Origin: Anaspis maculata
Taxonomy: Eukaryota > Arthropoda > Insecta > Coleoptera > Scraptiidae
NCBI GenBank assembly: GCA_949128115.1
Contig: OX421964.1
Coordinates: 2,790,001 to 2,854,000 of the forward strand
Reading direction: 5' to 3'
DNA: 64,000 bases
The notes beneath the pieces were generated by a model that did not search any database, was not told the DNA's origin, and saw only the letters and a list, made by a program, of their open reading frames with translations. Shown here piece by piece: positions 33,681-46,929 of the stretch (positions within the stretch are counted from its first letter, which is position 1; the number at the start of each line of letters is the position of its first letter). The position numbers were made by a program, and so were the translations under genes.

Positions 33681-36600
33681 ATTCCAGTCACAGTTTAGCA
33701 ATTTTCCACTGCAATCCAGGAAGTTTCCTCATGAAAATCAGAATTGCTACCTTCTAGCAAAGAATCTAGCAATTTCAACGGAAATCTTCCATGTTACAGC
33801 GATTGCCAGCGACAATTTAGCCATTTTCAACCAAAATTGAACAAGTTTGAGCAACATAGTCTTTTTGGCGACAATTTAGCATCATTCAACATAATTCTAA
33901 AAACGTTTTGCATGAATTTAGCAAGTTTTAGCTGGAGCTTAGCAATTTGCAACAAATATTCAGCCAGTTTTAGCGAAATACAGCAATTGTTGGTAACAAT
34001 TCAAGAAACTAAAAACTTTCTAGTAAAATCCAGCAAATTTTAAATGAATTCGGCAGATGTTCAGGAAAAGTCAATGATTTCCACTATTTTCTGCTGGAAT
34101 AGTGAAATAGTGCGCTACTTGCAACAAAAATTTGGGAATCGCAGCAACATTTTGCCGCAATTCAGCAAATTTCAACAACAAATCGGCTGATTCTGCAAAA
34201 TTTAGCAAGTTTGAATATTAATCCAGCACTTTTTAGCAACAATTTACCGATTTTCAAGCAAACTTTGGGACGTTTCTGCAAAAATCAGCAATTTTCAGTT
34301 GCAATTGAGCAATTCTAAATGAAAATTCAGTCAGCATGAACAAAACTTCAGCAATTTCTTACAAAAGTTCAGTAGTTCTCAACAAAAATTAGCAAAGTTT
34401 ATCAAAACTCAGCAAGCTGTAGCAATAGCTCCGCAATTTTCAACCCAGATTTAGCAAGTTTCAACAGAATTCTGCCAGACCAATAACAGTCTCTTCGATT
34501 TCTCAGCAACAGATTACCCATTCTCAATTGAAGTTCCGCAAGCTTGAGCAAAATTCAGGAATAATAAGCAACAATTGACCATTTATTTTGAATCGACAGC
34601 CAGCAGCAACTTTTAGTGAAATTCAACATTTTGCAGCAATTTTTGGCAATAATTTAGCAAGTTTCAACAAAGTAATCGAACTCTAGCAACAACTTGGCAA
34701 TTTCCGATCACGAATTAGCAAGTTTCAGCAAATATTCAATAAAGCTCCAGCAAGGAATGATCCGTTTCGACAAAAATTCAGCAATTGTGCAGCACATACT
34801 TAGCAAGCTTAGTCTTGCAAATTCCAGCAAACAATCAACCGTTTCTAGCAACACATGACAAATGCACCAAAATCAATGAACAAAAGAATGGGTTATTTTT
34901 GTCACAAAGATGGAAAATTTTAGCAAATATGTAGTAAGTTTTAGCGAGAGTTTAGCAAGTTTCAGCATTAATGTAGCTATTTTAAATATAAATTTAGCAG
35001 GATTGTGCAAGAATTTAGCAATATTCAGAGCAGTTTCCAGCAGTTTTGGATAAAACTTCGCAAAGTGTCATCTACAATTCAGCAGCTTTCTCGGAAAATA
35101 TAATTTCAAACCAAAATATATAATTTTCAACCGAAATTCAGCAAGCTGTAGCAAACTTCAACAATTTTCAGCAAAATCCAGCAATTTTCAATCAAAACTT
35201 GACAAGTTTGAGCAAGATTCAGTTGGTAACGTTGACCAAAATTTAGCAAGCTCCATCATCAATACAGCAAGTTTGAGTAACTATTTACCAATTGCTAAGA
35301 AAAACTCAGCTAGCTTCAGCACTTCAGTAAGACTCTGCAAAATTTAGCGATTTTCAGCTACAATTGGTTGAGTTTTCAATCAAAATTCAACGAGCTCAGC
35401 AAATTTCAGCTCTCTTTAGCATTTTTCAACTGGCATAAAGTAATTTGTAGCAAGAACTTAGCAAGTTTTAGTGAATTTAAGACACTCTCAGCAACAATAA
35501 TTAGCGATTCTCTAGAATATTTTGCGTGTTTTAGCAAAAGTCGGCAATTTTCAACTTAAATGTAGCAATTTTCAATAATAACAATTCAGCGACTTCAAGG
35601 CAACAATAACTTAGCAATTTTCAACAAATTTGTTCGCAACTTCTAGCAATGGTTCACAAAGAGTCAACAATTCTCAGCAATCTTGCAAGGAAAAATTTAT
35701 TATGTTAGTTTTAGCAAAAGCTAGGCTGTTTTACCAACAATTTGCAGTTTTCCACAAAAATTCAGCAAGTCTTCTTCTTTAACTAAACATTGGCCATTTT
35801 CAGCAACAATTTAGCAATGTTTTTAAAATAATTTTCTGTAGCTGCTTGCGGTTCGGGAGTCCTGAGGTCGATTCCCAGTGAAAAATCAAAGTATTGTGTT
35901 GTCCGAAATCGCACTTTTTACTGTATGTAAAATCAATGAACTAACGGGCAAATTCTTACTGAAAAAACTGGAGCCAATCATGAGAAGATACAGAAAAGTT
36001 TCGATTCAGCAACATTTCAGCTATTTTCAACTGAAATTCACAACTAGAATTCAGCAAGCTTCAGCAAATATCAGTTGGTTTCAACCAAAAATTTTCAAGG
36101 TTCAACAAGCAAATTTTAACCAAAATTTAGCAAGTGTCAGCAAAATTTTGCTATTGGCAACAACTCACCAATACAATCAAAATTTGTAAGTGTAGCAAGT
36201 TTAAGCAAATATTTGGTAACTTTCAACTACAATTCGGCAAGCGTTAGCAACACTTGAGCAAGTTTCAACAAAAAATAGAGTAATTTTCGAAAATTCAACA
36301 ATTATCAACCAAAATCCTGCAAACTTTGGTCATATTTAGCAAAATTTGGCAATTTTCAACGAGATTTTGGCAATTTTCTAGCAAGAATGCACAATTTCCA
36401 GCAAAAGTTCACCTAAAAGTTTGCAAGCCCCAGCTATTGGCAAAAAATAGTCTTGTTCAAAAAAAATTTCGCAAGCTTCATCACCAATTTAGCAAGTTTC
36501 AGTTAATTGTTGGCAATTTCCAACAAAAATTAGCAAGTTCCGGCAATACTGTAGTAAGTTCGAGCAAAATTGCATCTTAAGCAACAGACAGCATTTTTCT

Positions 36601-37025
36601 AAAAAAAATCACATGTTTTGCAAAATTCAGCAATTTTCAACTCGAATGAAGCAATTTTCGATAACAGCAAACTAGCAGTTCCCTTAACAGCAATTCAGTC
36701 ATTCTCAATAACAAATATTTGGCAATTTTCAACAAAGAGTTTGCAAGTTCTAGCAATAACAATTTAGCATCATCTCGCAAATATTCAGTCATTTCGGCAA
36801 AAATTTAGCAAGCTTTAGCAAAACATTTGCAATTTTTGCCAATATTTTGCAGTTTTGGATAATATTTTGATGAGCTTTAGCTAAAATTCAACAAGTTTTA
36901 GGAACTATCTACCAATTCTAAACAAGGATTCAGAATTTTCAACAGAAGTTTAGCAAGTGTTGGCAAACATTCAGCCAGTTTTCATAAAAAAATCCAGCAG
37001 TTTTTGCAAGAAAAAAATAGCAATT
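33681..37025. repeat. Family C degenerate short-word repeat (CAGCAA / TTTAGCAAG)
   Basis: About 3.3 kb of variants of TTCAGCAATTTTCAACAAAAATTTAGCAAGTTTCAGC with an average word of about 25-35 bp. There is no exact higher-order period that I can see. It is bounded on both sides by copies of the same foldback arm (33482 and 37083) and interrupted once at 35825-36000. Confidence 0.85.
35825..36000 (+). other. tRNA-like/SINE-like insert in family C
   Basis: The insert contains GCGGTTCGGGAGTCCTGAGG and TCGATTCCC, resembling the T-arm half (B box GGTTCRANTCC) of a tRNA gene, followed by AT-rich tail sequence. No A box or complete cloverleaf could be built. It is probably a relic of a tRNA-derived SINE or tRNA fragment. 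Confidence 0.4.
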
Positions 37026-37082
37026 TACAACATCACTAAACATGTATAAATAAACCCTTCAGGCTCCTGCAACGTGACGCAG

Positions 37083-37556
37083 GTACAGTCAGCAGCAAAA
37101 ATAGCGCCCAACGACTGTTTGCTTGGCTTGCTCCACTGCAGTAGGTAGTAGTAGTACTCGAGATAAACAAAGCAATGCTGCCCTTGTTATCATTAGATCA
37201 CCCTTCAATAAACCATTCAAACGTTCAACAATTGTAAATGCCGACAAGGACCGGACTCGCCATTTTGCACGAGTATCATTGGACTTGAAACTGTCGTCGA
37301 GCATTTTAATTTTCCAGTAATCAAGCGTACACGCTGCAACCTGAACACAAAGTGTTTGAATATCGTTTCATTGTGGTGGTAGAAAGAACTTGAAATGCCG
37401 TCGACCCAACACCCGGTATGTTTGCTCAGTCTTTCACAAAAGCGGCATTGTTTATTCATCTCGAGTACTACCACTATCTGCTACGGTAGAGCAGGCCAAG
37501 CTAATAGTCGTCTTTGTCATGATTCAAATGGGCGCTATTTTTGCTACCGAGCGTAC
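37083..37556. mobile_element. Foldback element, complete copy
   Basis: The left arm GTACAGTCAGCAGCAAAAATAG ... GTAGTAGTACTCGAGATAAAC pairs with the right arm GTTTATTCATCTCGAGTACTAC ... CTATTTTTGCTACCGAGCGTAC (ends 37556). Each arm is about 120-130 bp; the centre is about 220 bp unpaired. No transposase. Confidence 0.82.
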
Positions 37557-38958
37557 CTCCATGCAGCTTTCGGGACAGACTTGAACAGTAAATATCTGTC
37601 AAGGAATAAGCCTGCTTGCTGGAATTACTTCCGCAACGGCTCATTCCACCCATCCAACTCCATCGTTAAATCAAAATTATATTAGACCAGCCATTAGTTC
37701 TCACGTTGAAACTAATATCAGCTTACTCGTATGTACCACCGTTAGTTACATCAGACTAATAACTCACCACACATTAAATGAGCGCTATGGTTTGGAGCCT
37801 CATGAATCATGATTCTTATTTCCATGCACCTTCAAATTGATAGATTTACGAGACGGTTATTTCTCGTGTGTGTGTGTGTGTGTGTGTGTTGGATCCTCGC
37901 GTAAAGTTTGCATAATGGATAATGTGATTCAGATAACCAACACCAATCGAATAAATGCTATAGCACAAACAAGTGCTCCTTGTTCGTTTTCGAGCTACTC
38001 AGCACGGATTTAGTTCCCTTGAAATGGGTTTTCAGCGATCATCATATCCGTTTCTATTGGCACTTTTTTATAAAAATAGACAATAACTTATTAAATTGCA
38101 ATCATAGTAGCATAATACGTTATTATTAGCGTCGTCATCAACGTCCGAAATTACTGACCTCAGATCGGTCGAGTCTTGTGCCTTTAATCATGGGATTCGC
38201 CTTGAGAAACTGCTGCTTACTTATGTAATTTTCGACTTGTTACGTCGCCCGTGTATAAATATACAAAAGAAAAACAAAAGTGATCCTTGTTTCGAACCGG
38301 TCGCAGTAATTCTGATGGCCGAAATGTTCTTGTTTTCGGCGTGTAAGGCGCTTGCGGTTTCGTTAGGAAAGTTAACATGCTTTACGTATTATTGCTTGAA
38401 AGGCATCATAAACAACACCCTATTAAGTAATAATCAACAGTTATACATATAACAAGTGCATAGTATTTTGTCAATGAAATCGTTCTAGCCTGAAGACAAT
38501 TGTCATTTACTAGAGAAAACTAGATCCAATATTATCTCAAGGAATTTTGTACAAAATAATATTGAGTCTATTACCCGAGTGATTGATAGTTGTTTGAGAA
38601 ATTCAAAACATTCAACTCGAATTTAACGCAAAACACAAGTTGTATTTTGCTGATTATTACTTGAATTCCTACTGCGCTGAAATAATTTATTTGAACTACC
38701 AAAGGCCAGTGTCAAAGTCAGCAATGTTTTTATTGGTTATTTTGTGGAATAGCTGAATTAAAACAGCTGGCTCCTTTGACCAGTATTATATTAATCGTTG
38801 CTTATGTTATTTTGGATGTAATTCGGTTTTGTATTAGGTAGTTAGGTACACTCGCCTAAACGAATCAGCTGCCTTGGACACTCGTGATAGTGGTGGAGCT
38901 CATGAGACTTTTGTCACTTGACAGACGGGTGACAGGTTGTGGAGTTGTGGAGAGGATC
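37557..38958. other. Unique AT-rich sequence with a (GT)n run
   Basis: (GT)12 occupies 37866-37889. TATAAATA at 38256 precedes a 71-codon frame (38237-38452) but nothing else supports a promoter or a gene. No repeat was noticed. Confidence 0.5.
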
Positions 38959-41900
38959 CGACACCAATAGGAAGCAGAATCTTTCTTCTCTATGGAGTGT
39001 CCGTTCACCTCGTGTTTCTTTTTGTTTCTTCTGTAATTTTTGAATGTTCCGTCAAATCAAAGGACGCTACATTATCTATTTGGAAAATTATAATTTGCCA
39101 AAAGTCTGTAATTTTTGAATTTCGCGTCAAATCAAAGAAGGCTACATTCTCTGTTTGGAAAATTATAATTTGCCAAAAAGGCAGAAATATGCAAATGAAA
39201 TTGACACCAATAGGAAGCAGAGTCTTCCTTCTCTATGAAGTGTCCGATCACTTCGTGTTTCTTTTTGTTTCTCGTCTGTAATTTTTGAATTCCGCGTCAA
39301 ATCAGAGGACGCTACATTCTTTATTTAGAAAATCATGATTTGCCAAAAAGGCAGAAATATGCAAATGAAATTGACGCCAATAGGAAGCAGAATCTTTCTT
39401 TTCTATGAAGTGTCCGATCACTTCGTGTTTCTTTTTGTTTCTCGTCTGTAATTTTTGAATTCCGCGTCAATTCAAAGTACGCTACATTCTTTATTTGGAA
39501 AATTATAATTTGCCAAAAAGGCAGAAATATGCAAGCAAAATTGACACCAATAGGGAGCAGAATCTTCCTTCTTCAGGGAATGTCCGATCACCTTGTGCTT
39601 CTTTTTGTTTCTCGTCTGTAATCTTTCATTTTCCCGTCAAATCAATGGACGTTACATTCTCTATTTGAAAAATTATAATTGGCCGAAAAGGCAGAAATAT
39701 GCGAGGAAAATTGACGTCAATAGGAAGCAAAACCTTTCTTTTCTATGAAGTGTCCGATCATTTCGTGTTTCTTTTTGTTTCTCGTCTGTAATTTTCGAAT
39801 TTTGCGTCAAATCAAAGTAGGCTACATTCTCTATTTAGAAAATTATAATTTGCCAAAAAGGCAGAAATATGCAAATGAAATTGACGCCAATAGGAAGCAG
39901 AATCTTTCTTCTCTATGAAGTGTCCGATCACTTCGTGTTTCTTTTTGTTTCTCGTCTGTTATTCTCGAATTTCGCGTCAAATCAAAGTAGGCTACATTCT
40001 CTATTTGAAAAATTATAATTTGCCAAAAAGGCAGAAATATGCAAATGACATTGACGCCAATAGGAAGCAAAATCTTTCTTCTCTATTATGTGTCCGATTA
40101 CTTCGTGTTTCTTTTTGTTTCTCGTCTGTAATTTTCGAATTTCGCGTCAAATCAAAGTACGCTACTTTCTCTATTTGGAAATATTTAATTTGCCAAAAAG
40201 GCAGAAATATGCAAATGAAATTGACGCCAATAGGAAGCAAAATCTTTCTTCTCTATTAAGTGTCCGATCACTTCGTGTTTCTTTCTGTTTCTCGTCTGTA
40301 ATTTTCGAATTTCGCGTCAAATCAAAGTACGCTACTTTCTCCATTTGGAAAATTTTAATTTGCCAAAAAAGCAGAAATATGCAAATGAAATTGACGCCAA
40401 TAGGAAGCAGAATCTTTCTTCTCTATGAAGTGTCCGATCACTTCGTGTTTCTTTCTGTTTCTCGTCTGTAATTTTCGAATTTCGCGTCAAATCAAAGTAC
40501 GCTACTTTCTCTATTTGGAAAATTATAATTTGCCAAAAAGGCAAAAATATGCAAATGAAATTGACGCCAATAGGAAGCAGAATCTTTCTTCTCTATTAAG
40601 TGTCCGATCACTTCGTGTTTCTTTCTGTTTCTCGTCTGTAATTTTCGAATTTTGCGTCAAATCAAAGTACGCTACTTTCTCTATTTGGAAAATTATAATT
40701 TGCAAAAAAGGCAGAAATTTGCAAATAAAATTGACGCCAATAGGAAGCAGAATCTTTCGTCTCTATGAAGTGTCTGATCACTTCGTGTTTCTTTTTGTTT
40801 CTCGTCTGTATATTTCGAATTTCGCGTCAAATCAAAGTACGCTACATTCTCTATTTGGAAAATTATAATTTGCCAAAAAGGCAGAAATATGCAAATGAAA
40901 TTGACGCCAATAGAAAGCAAAATCTTCCCTTTCTATGAATTGTCCGATCACTCCGTGTTTCTTTTTGTTTCTCGTCTGTAATTTTCGAATTTCGCGTCAA
41001 ATGAGAGTACGCTACATTCTCTATTTAGAAAATTATAATTTTCCAAAAAGGCAAAAATATGCAAATGAAATTAACGCCTATAGGAAGCAAAATCTTTCTT
41101 CGCTATGAGGTGTCCGATCACTTCGTGTTTCTTTTTGTTTCTCGTCTGTAATTTCCGAATTTCGCGTCAAATGAGAGTACGCTACATTCTCTATTTAGAA
41201 AATTAAATTTGCCAAAAAGGCAGGAATATGCAAAAAAAATTGACGCCAATAGGAAGCAGAATCTTTCTTCTCTATGAAGTGTCCGATCACTTCGTGTTTC
41301 TTTTTGTTTCTCGTCTGTAATTTTCGAATTTGGCGTCAAATTAAAGTACGCTACATTCTTTATTTGGAAAATTATAATTTGCCAAAAAGGCAGATATATG
41401 CAAATGAAATTAACGCCAATAGGAAGCAGAATCTTTCTTCTCTATGAGATGTCCGATCACTTCGTGTTTCTTTTTGTTTCTCGTCTGTAATTTTCGAGTT
41501 TCGCGTCAAATCAAAGTAGGCTACATCCTCTGTTTGGAAAATTATTATTTGCCAAAAAGGCAGAAACATGCAAATGAAATTGACGCCAATGGGAAGCAGA
41601 ATCTTTTTTCTCTATAAAGTGTCCGATCACTTCGTGTTTCTTTCTGTTTCTCGTCTGTAATTTTCGAATTTCGCGTCAAATCAAAGTACGCTACTTTCTC
41701 TATTTGGAAAATTTTAATTTGCCAAAAAAGCAGAAATATGCAAATGAAATTGACGCCAATAGGAAGCAGAATCTTTCTTCTCTATAAAGTGTCCGATCAC
41801 TTCGTGTTTCTTTTTGTTTCTCGTCTGTAGTTTTCGAATTTCGCGTCAAATGAGAGTACGCTACATTCTCTATTTGGAAAATTATAATTTGCCAAAAAGG

Positions 41901-43254
41901 CAGAAATATGCAAAAAAAATTGACGCCAATAGGAAGCAGAATCTTTCTTCTCTATGGAGGGTCCGATCACTTTGTGTTTCTTTTGGTTTCTCGTCTGTAA
42001 TTTTTGAGTTTCGCGTCAAATTAAAGTACGCTATTATCTTTATTTGGAAAATTATAATTTGCCAAAAAGGCAAAAATATGCAAATGAAATTGACGCCAAT
42101 AGGAAGCAGAATCTTTCTTCTCTATGAAGTGTCCGATCACTTCGTGCTTCTTTTTGTTTCTCGTCTGTAATTTTCGAATTTCGCGTCAAATGAGAGTACG
42201 CTACATTCTCTATTTGGAAAATTATAATTTGCCAAGAAGGCAGAAATATGCAAAAAAAATTGACGCCAATAGGAAGCAGAATCTTTCTTCTCTATGGAGG
42301 GTCCTATCACTTTGTGTTCCTTTTGGTTTCTCGTCTGTAATTTTTGAGTTTCGCGTCAAATTAAGTACGCTACATTCTTTATTTGGAAAATTATAATTTG
42401 CCAAAAAGATAGAAATATGCAAGAAAAATTGACGCCAATAGGAAGCAGAATCCCTCTTCTCTATAAAGTGTCCGATCACTTCGTGTATTTTTTTGTTTCC
42501 CGTCTGTAATTTTCGAATTTCGCGTAAAATCAAAGAACTCTACATTCTCTGTTTGGAAAATTAAAATTTGCCAAAAAGGCAGAAATATGCTAGAAAAATT
42601 AACGCCAATAGGAAGCAGAATCTTCCTTCTCTATGAAGTGTCCGATCACTTCGTGTTTCTTTTCGTTTCTCGTCTGTAATTTTTGAATTTCGCGTCAAAT
42701 CAAAGAACGCTGTATTCTCTATTTTGAAAATAATAATTTGCCAAAAAAGCGGAAATATGAAAATGAAATTGACGTCAATAGGAAGCAGAATCTTTCTTCT
42801 CTATGAAGTGTCCAATCACTTCGTGTTTCTTCTGGTTTCTCGTCTGTAATTTTCGAATTTCGCGTCAAATCAAAGTACGCTACATTCTCTATTTGGAAAA
42901 TTATAATTTGCCAAAAAGGCAGAAATATGCAAATGAAATTGACGCCAATAGGAAGCAGAATCTTTCTTCTCTATGAAGTGTCCGATCACTTCGTGTTTAT
43001 TTTTGTTTCTCGACTGTAATTTTCGAATTTCGCGTCAAATCAAAGTAGGCTACATTCTCTATTTGGAAAATTATAATTTGCCAATAAGGCAGAAATATGC
43101 AAATGAAATTGACACCAATAGAAAGCAGAATCGTTCTTTTCTATGGCGTGTCCGATCACCTCGTGTTTCTTTTTGTTTCTCGTCAGTAATTTTCGAATTT
43201 CGTGTCAAATCAAAAAACGCTACATTCTTTATTTGAAAATTGTAATTCGCCAAA
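38959..43254. repeat. 170-bp satellite, about 25 copies
   Basis: TGCCAAAAAGGCAG recurs at a 170-bp step (40021, 40191, 40361, 40531 and onwards). The consensus unit runs GACGCCAATAGGAAGCAGAATC ... GTCCGATCACTTCGTGTTTC ... CGTCAAATCAAAGTACGCTAC. Fifteen of the monomers carry a perfect ATGCAAAT. A local higher-order dimer of about 341 bp is visible at 41.85-42.36 kb (variants ATGAGAGTACGC and ATGGAGGGTCC alternate). Open frames spanning several monomers arise because 170 is not a multiple of 3 and each monomer lacks stops in two frames; they are not genes. Confidence 0.97.
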
Positions 43255-46200
43255 TACTGATACATACTCCGAGCAACCGGTAGGAAATTGTGATTCATGA
43301 AATAAAGCGGAAAACAGGGCCAAAAGGGCCTTTCCCATTTTCACGTTGTAAGAAAGTGTCGTAAAAGCCACGGACCAAAGCCTTTAACCTAAGGCATCGG
43401 GTACCCATAAAATCTCACACTTTCAGTCCTCAATCCCGCATGAACTCCAGAAATGGTTGCCATATTGGCGTTTAGCTTTGATTACCTAGTTATAGAAAGA
43501 CACAAGATCAACTTCCTGATAATATTGATGTGAATGAACTTGTGGGTTTGTTGAAACACTGAAGGAGGGCGCCACAGAAAAATCCAGCCATCACTCATAC
43601 TTTGACCTGTTTATGTATGTAATATGGTGGCACCAGATATCTCTTCTGGGGAAATGTCCTTCTTGCCCTGCATTTTCAGGAAGCCTTAACGGCTGTTCTC
43701 TATACAGCCGAGGAAAGTCTTAATCAATGCTTATTGAAAACAAAAACATAAAACTGGTAAAGTGAAGAGGCGCAAAACTAGAAATAGGTTCTTGTAGGTG
43801 TATGGGTATTAGTTCAGTGGCTTTGCTGCTGAATCAAAATCCTTTGTCAAATTTTGAGCTAGTTATTCAAGAAAAAACATGTTTTTTGGCACCTTATTCT
43901 TAGCATTCTTCAATTTGCCGAACAACCCTACACCTTTCGCTTGCATTAGGTATCAACGTTTTCTCGGAGCGGCGGCACCTCTACCAATTTGGGAGATGTC
44001 TCTTACTCGGCTGTTGAAGTTCCCAGTTTAAACAAAAAATGGTCTAAACCTTCGCGTATGTACTGGAATGCACTAGAACTTTACAACTTGTAACACTGCG
44101 ATCTGATGCAAACAGTCTATGAGGATCAGACATGCTTTTCGCACACAAGAATCGCCGCTTGTAACGTATTCACACCGGTTGAAAACGTGGTCAAGTTTGA
44201 CCAAATACAGCAGTCAAATTTTCCAGTATTGTGTCCGAATATCAACAATTATCATCATTATCGCATCAAAAAGCGTATTTATTTATCAGACAAAAACTTA
44301 CATTATTATGGTTGAATCGGCAATGATGAAGTAATCTGAACCCAAAACAGTATTCCTATCAACTACTGTCACTGCAATCCAACAAAAAATACCTCCACCA
44401 TCTAATCAGGCAACTTTTCAGAATAAAACCTGATTGATGCAATTGTTCTGTTTCAATTCTAAAACATTATTTCATTAGTAAGGTTTTCGAAAGGAATGTT
44501 TATAACAACGAAGTTGTATGTTCACTGAATCACAAACAGAGGGCGCCACAGTAACATCCGATCACTCTTCAGATTTCAACAAATGTATAAACGTAATATT
44601 CAAAGTTTGATTCACTGTGGTGCACGGTCACATGCCGATGCGCCCAATGGATTGGGGTCTTATCTCGTCAATTCCCCAAAATTTTTAGAAAGCCCCTGCA
44701 AGCTACAGTGTAGGGGCGCGTCAAGCAAATGAAGGTGAAGGATAAAATTAAAATTCATATTATCGATCGGTGCACACAGCACAGGGATCTGATTGCAAGT
44801 GGTCCAGATGGTCGGCGAAACCACCCTGCATTTAATAACGGTTGATACATGCCACTTGGCAAAGTTCTTGTAAAGACGATACTCTTTTGATTCAGAAACA
44901 CACTAAACACGGTCATCATCGGCGAAAACTCTGCAAGTTTTGGATACCAAGCGAAAAGAAGAACATCCACTCTTGATGATAAAAACCTTTTCTCACCATT
45001 TACCATGTGTAGCTGGCATCTATCGGGACATTCATGTAGGTGATCATGCTTTTTTCATGATTATTGAGACAGGTCAACTCAGTGACCATATTGGCTGAGT
45101 CAGAAGAGACGACGATGAAATAGTGAACGAAAGATCGGTACAGATTTGTAAACAAAGATTTTCTGTGAGCTCGGCAGATGGTTTCCGCAAAAATTCTTGA
45201 AATAAAGTTCTGATTGAACCTAACGGAACCGCGGAACCTCCACAAAATTGTTATTGACAAAAAAAATGTTTGTCTAAATTTCATTTATATTACAAAGATA
45301 TCACAACGATAATTTTTCAAGCTTTCGATGGGAAGCTGGTGATGAAAACCATCAGGAAAACGCGAATACTGCACGGCTCAAGTTTGAATCTCTAACCGCA
45401 GCAGCTTGCAATTCAAATGAATGAACCCGAGAGCAAAGCTGTATGTTCACTAAAATACCAACAGAGGGCGCCGCAGGAACATTTGACCACCGTTTAGATT
45501 CCAACCAACTTATAAGTGGAATGTTTGAGTTTGATTTTCTCACGGTGCACGGTCACAATGCACCTCATTAATTGAAGTACCAGTACATCACGCTTCAAAA
45601 TTTTTATGAAGCCCCTACTAGACCTCTCCAAAACAAGAGCTGTGAGCGGGCTCGCAGTAATAATCGTTATGAAAGAAATGCGCATTTCAACAACACAGTT
45701 GATTTGAACGCCAAGAGAGGGCGACTCATGAAAATCCAACCGTTCTTCAGCACTGCCATCTCGTTTATATGTTTGATGTTTGAGCCTCTTTTGCATGCTG
45801 TACGGTGGTGCCGCAATGTGCCCTATCAACCGAAGTACCGACACCTGAACACTTATTGCAAAGAAAAAGTATCAACAATCTTGATAAAAATATGTAGTAA
45901 AACTTCACTAAGCTGGGAATCTTCAATCTCCTATTCAAATCATATCCCATTCCAATTAAAAATGAAACCTGGAAAACTTCTGAAAACAGGGTCACAGGAA
46001 ACAATAACAGAGGGCGCCACAGAAACATCCGCTCACTCTTGATGTTTCACCTCGTTTATAAGTGTAATGTTTGAGTTCGGCTCCCCATGATGCACGGCAA
46101 TGTCAAATGTGCCGCCATAAACAGAGATGCATAGATCTGTAATTTTTCAGTGAGCCCCAACCACCGTATATATTTTCATTGATTTTCATTTTGAACACTC

Positions 46201-46929
46201 ACTCTCACTCTTCAAGTATAATTTTCATTCTGTTGTCAATCATGCTTGTTTTCAGCCTATTCTTCGGGCATGATCAACCATTGTCTGTTGTCTGTTTGTT
46301 CACTGAGACACCAACAGAGGGCGCAACAGGAACATTCGACCGCTCTTCAGGTTTCAACCAACTTTTAAGAATAATGTTCGAGTCTGATCGCGATGCACGG
46401 TGACAACCCCATGCATCCCATCAATTGGAGCGTTTAAAATGTTTCGCGTTCTAAAATTTTCAGAAAGCCCCCATTACAATAGGGGGCGCCAAGATAAGAG
46501 AATATATCCACACAGGCAGGTACCAGGGTACCAGTACCACCGCTTATTTCCGTTCATCCTCAGTCCCTCACACACTCTCCAAATTTGTTGTTGACCTGAA
46601 TTTCAAGTAAAACTTGCACAATGCACAATAAGTGAACGCAGGTCTTGCTGTAAGCCGGCTATGTGTCACAGAGGTCGAAACAATCTTCGAAGAATTCTTT
46701 CAAAACTCTTGAAACTGTTTTTTTTTTAAATAACAAGTCTTTGAAACCCTGATGCTTTCATTTGCAAAACCCTCATCATTTTGTGATCCGATTTTTTGCA
46801 ATTTTTGTTTGTTCTAAAACTATTCACTCTACTAACAAACGTTCAATTCCATAACAGAGCAGCCGGTGGGAAGCTGGCAGAGAACATTCCGGGGGAGCTG
46901 CAAATGCACAGTTTGAGTTCCAATATCTG

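Noticed and set aside
38237..38452. TATAAATA followed by a 71-codon frame
   Set aside because: The TATA-like box lies inside the frame, not upstream of it. No initiator or recognisable product.
38937..43236. Many frames of 60-147 codons on both strands with near-identical products
   Set aside because: They follow the 170-bp satellite. The unit length is not a multiple of three and the frames repeat the same peptide in rotating frames.
38959..43254. CRISPR-like regularly spaced repeat
   Set aside because: The whole unit is conserved with no unique spacers; a eukaryotic satellite.
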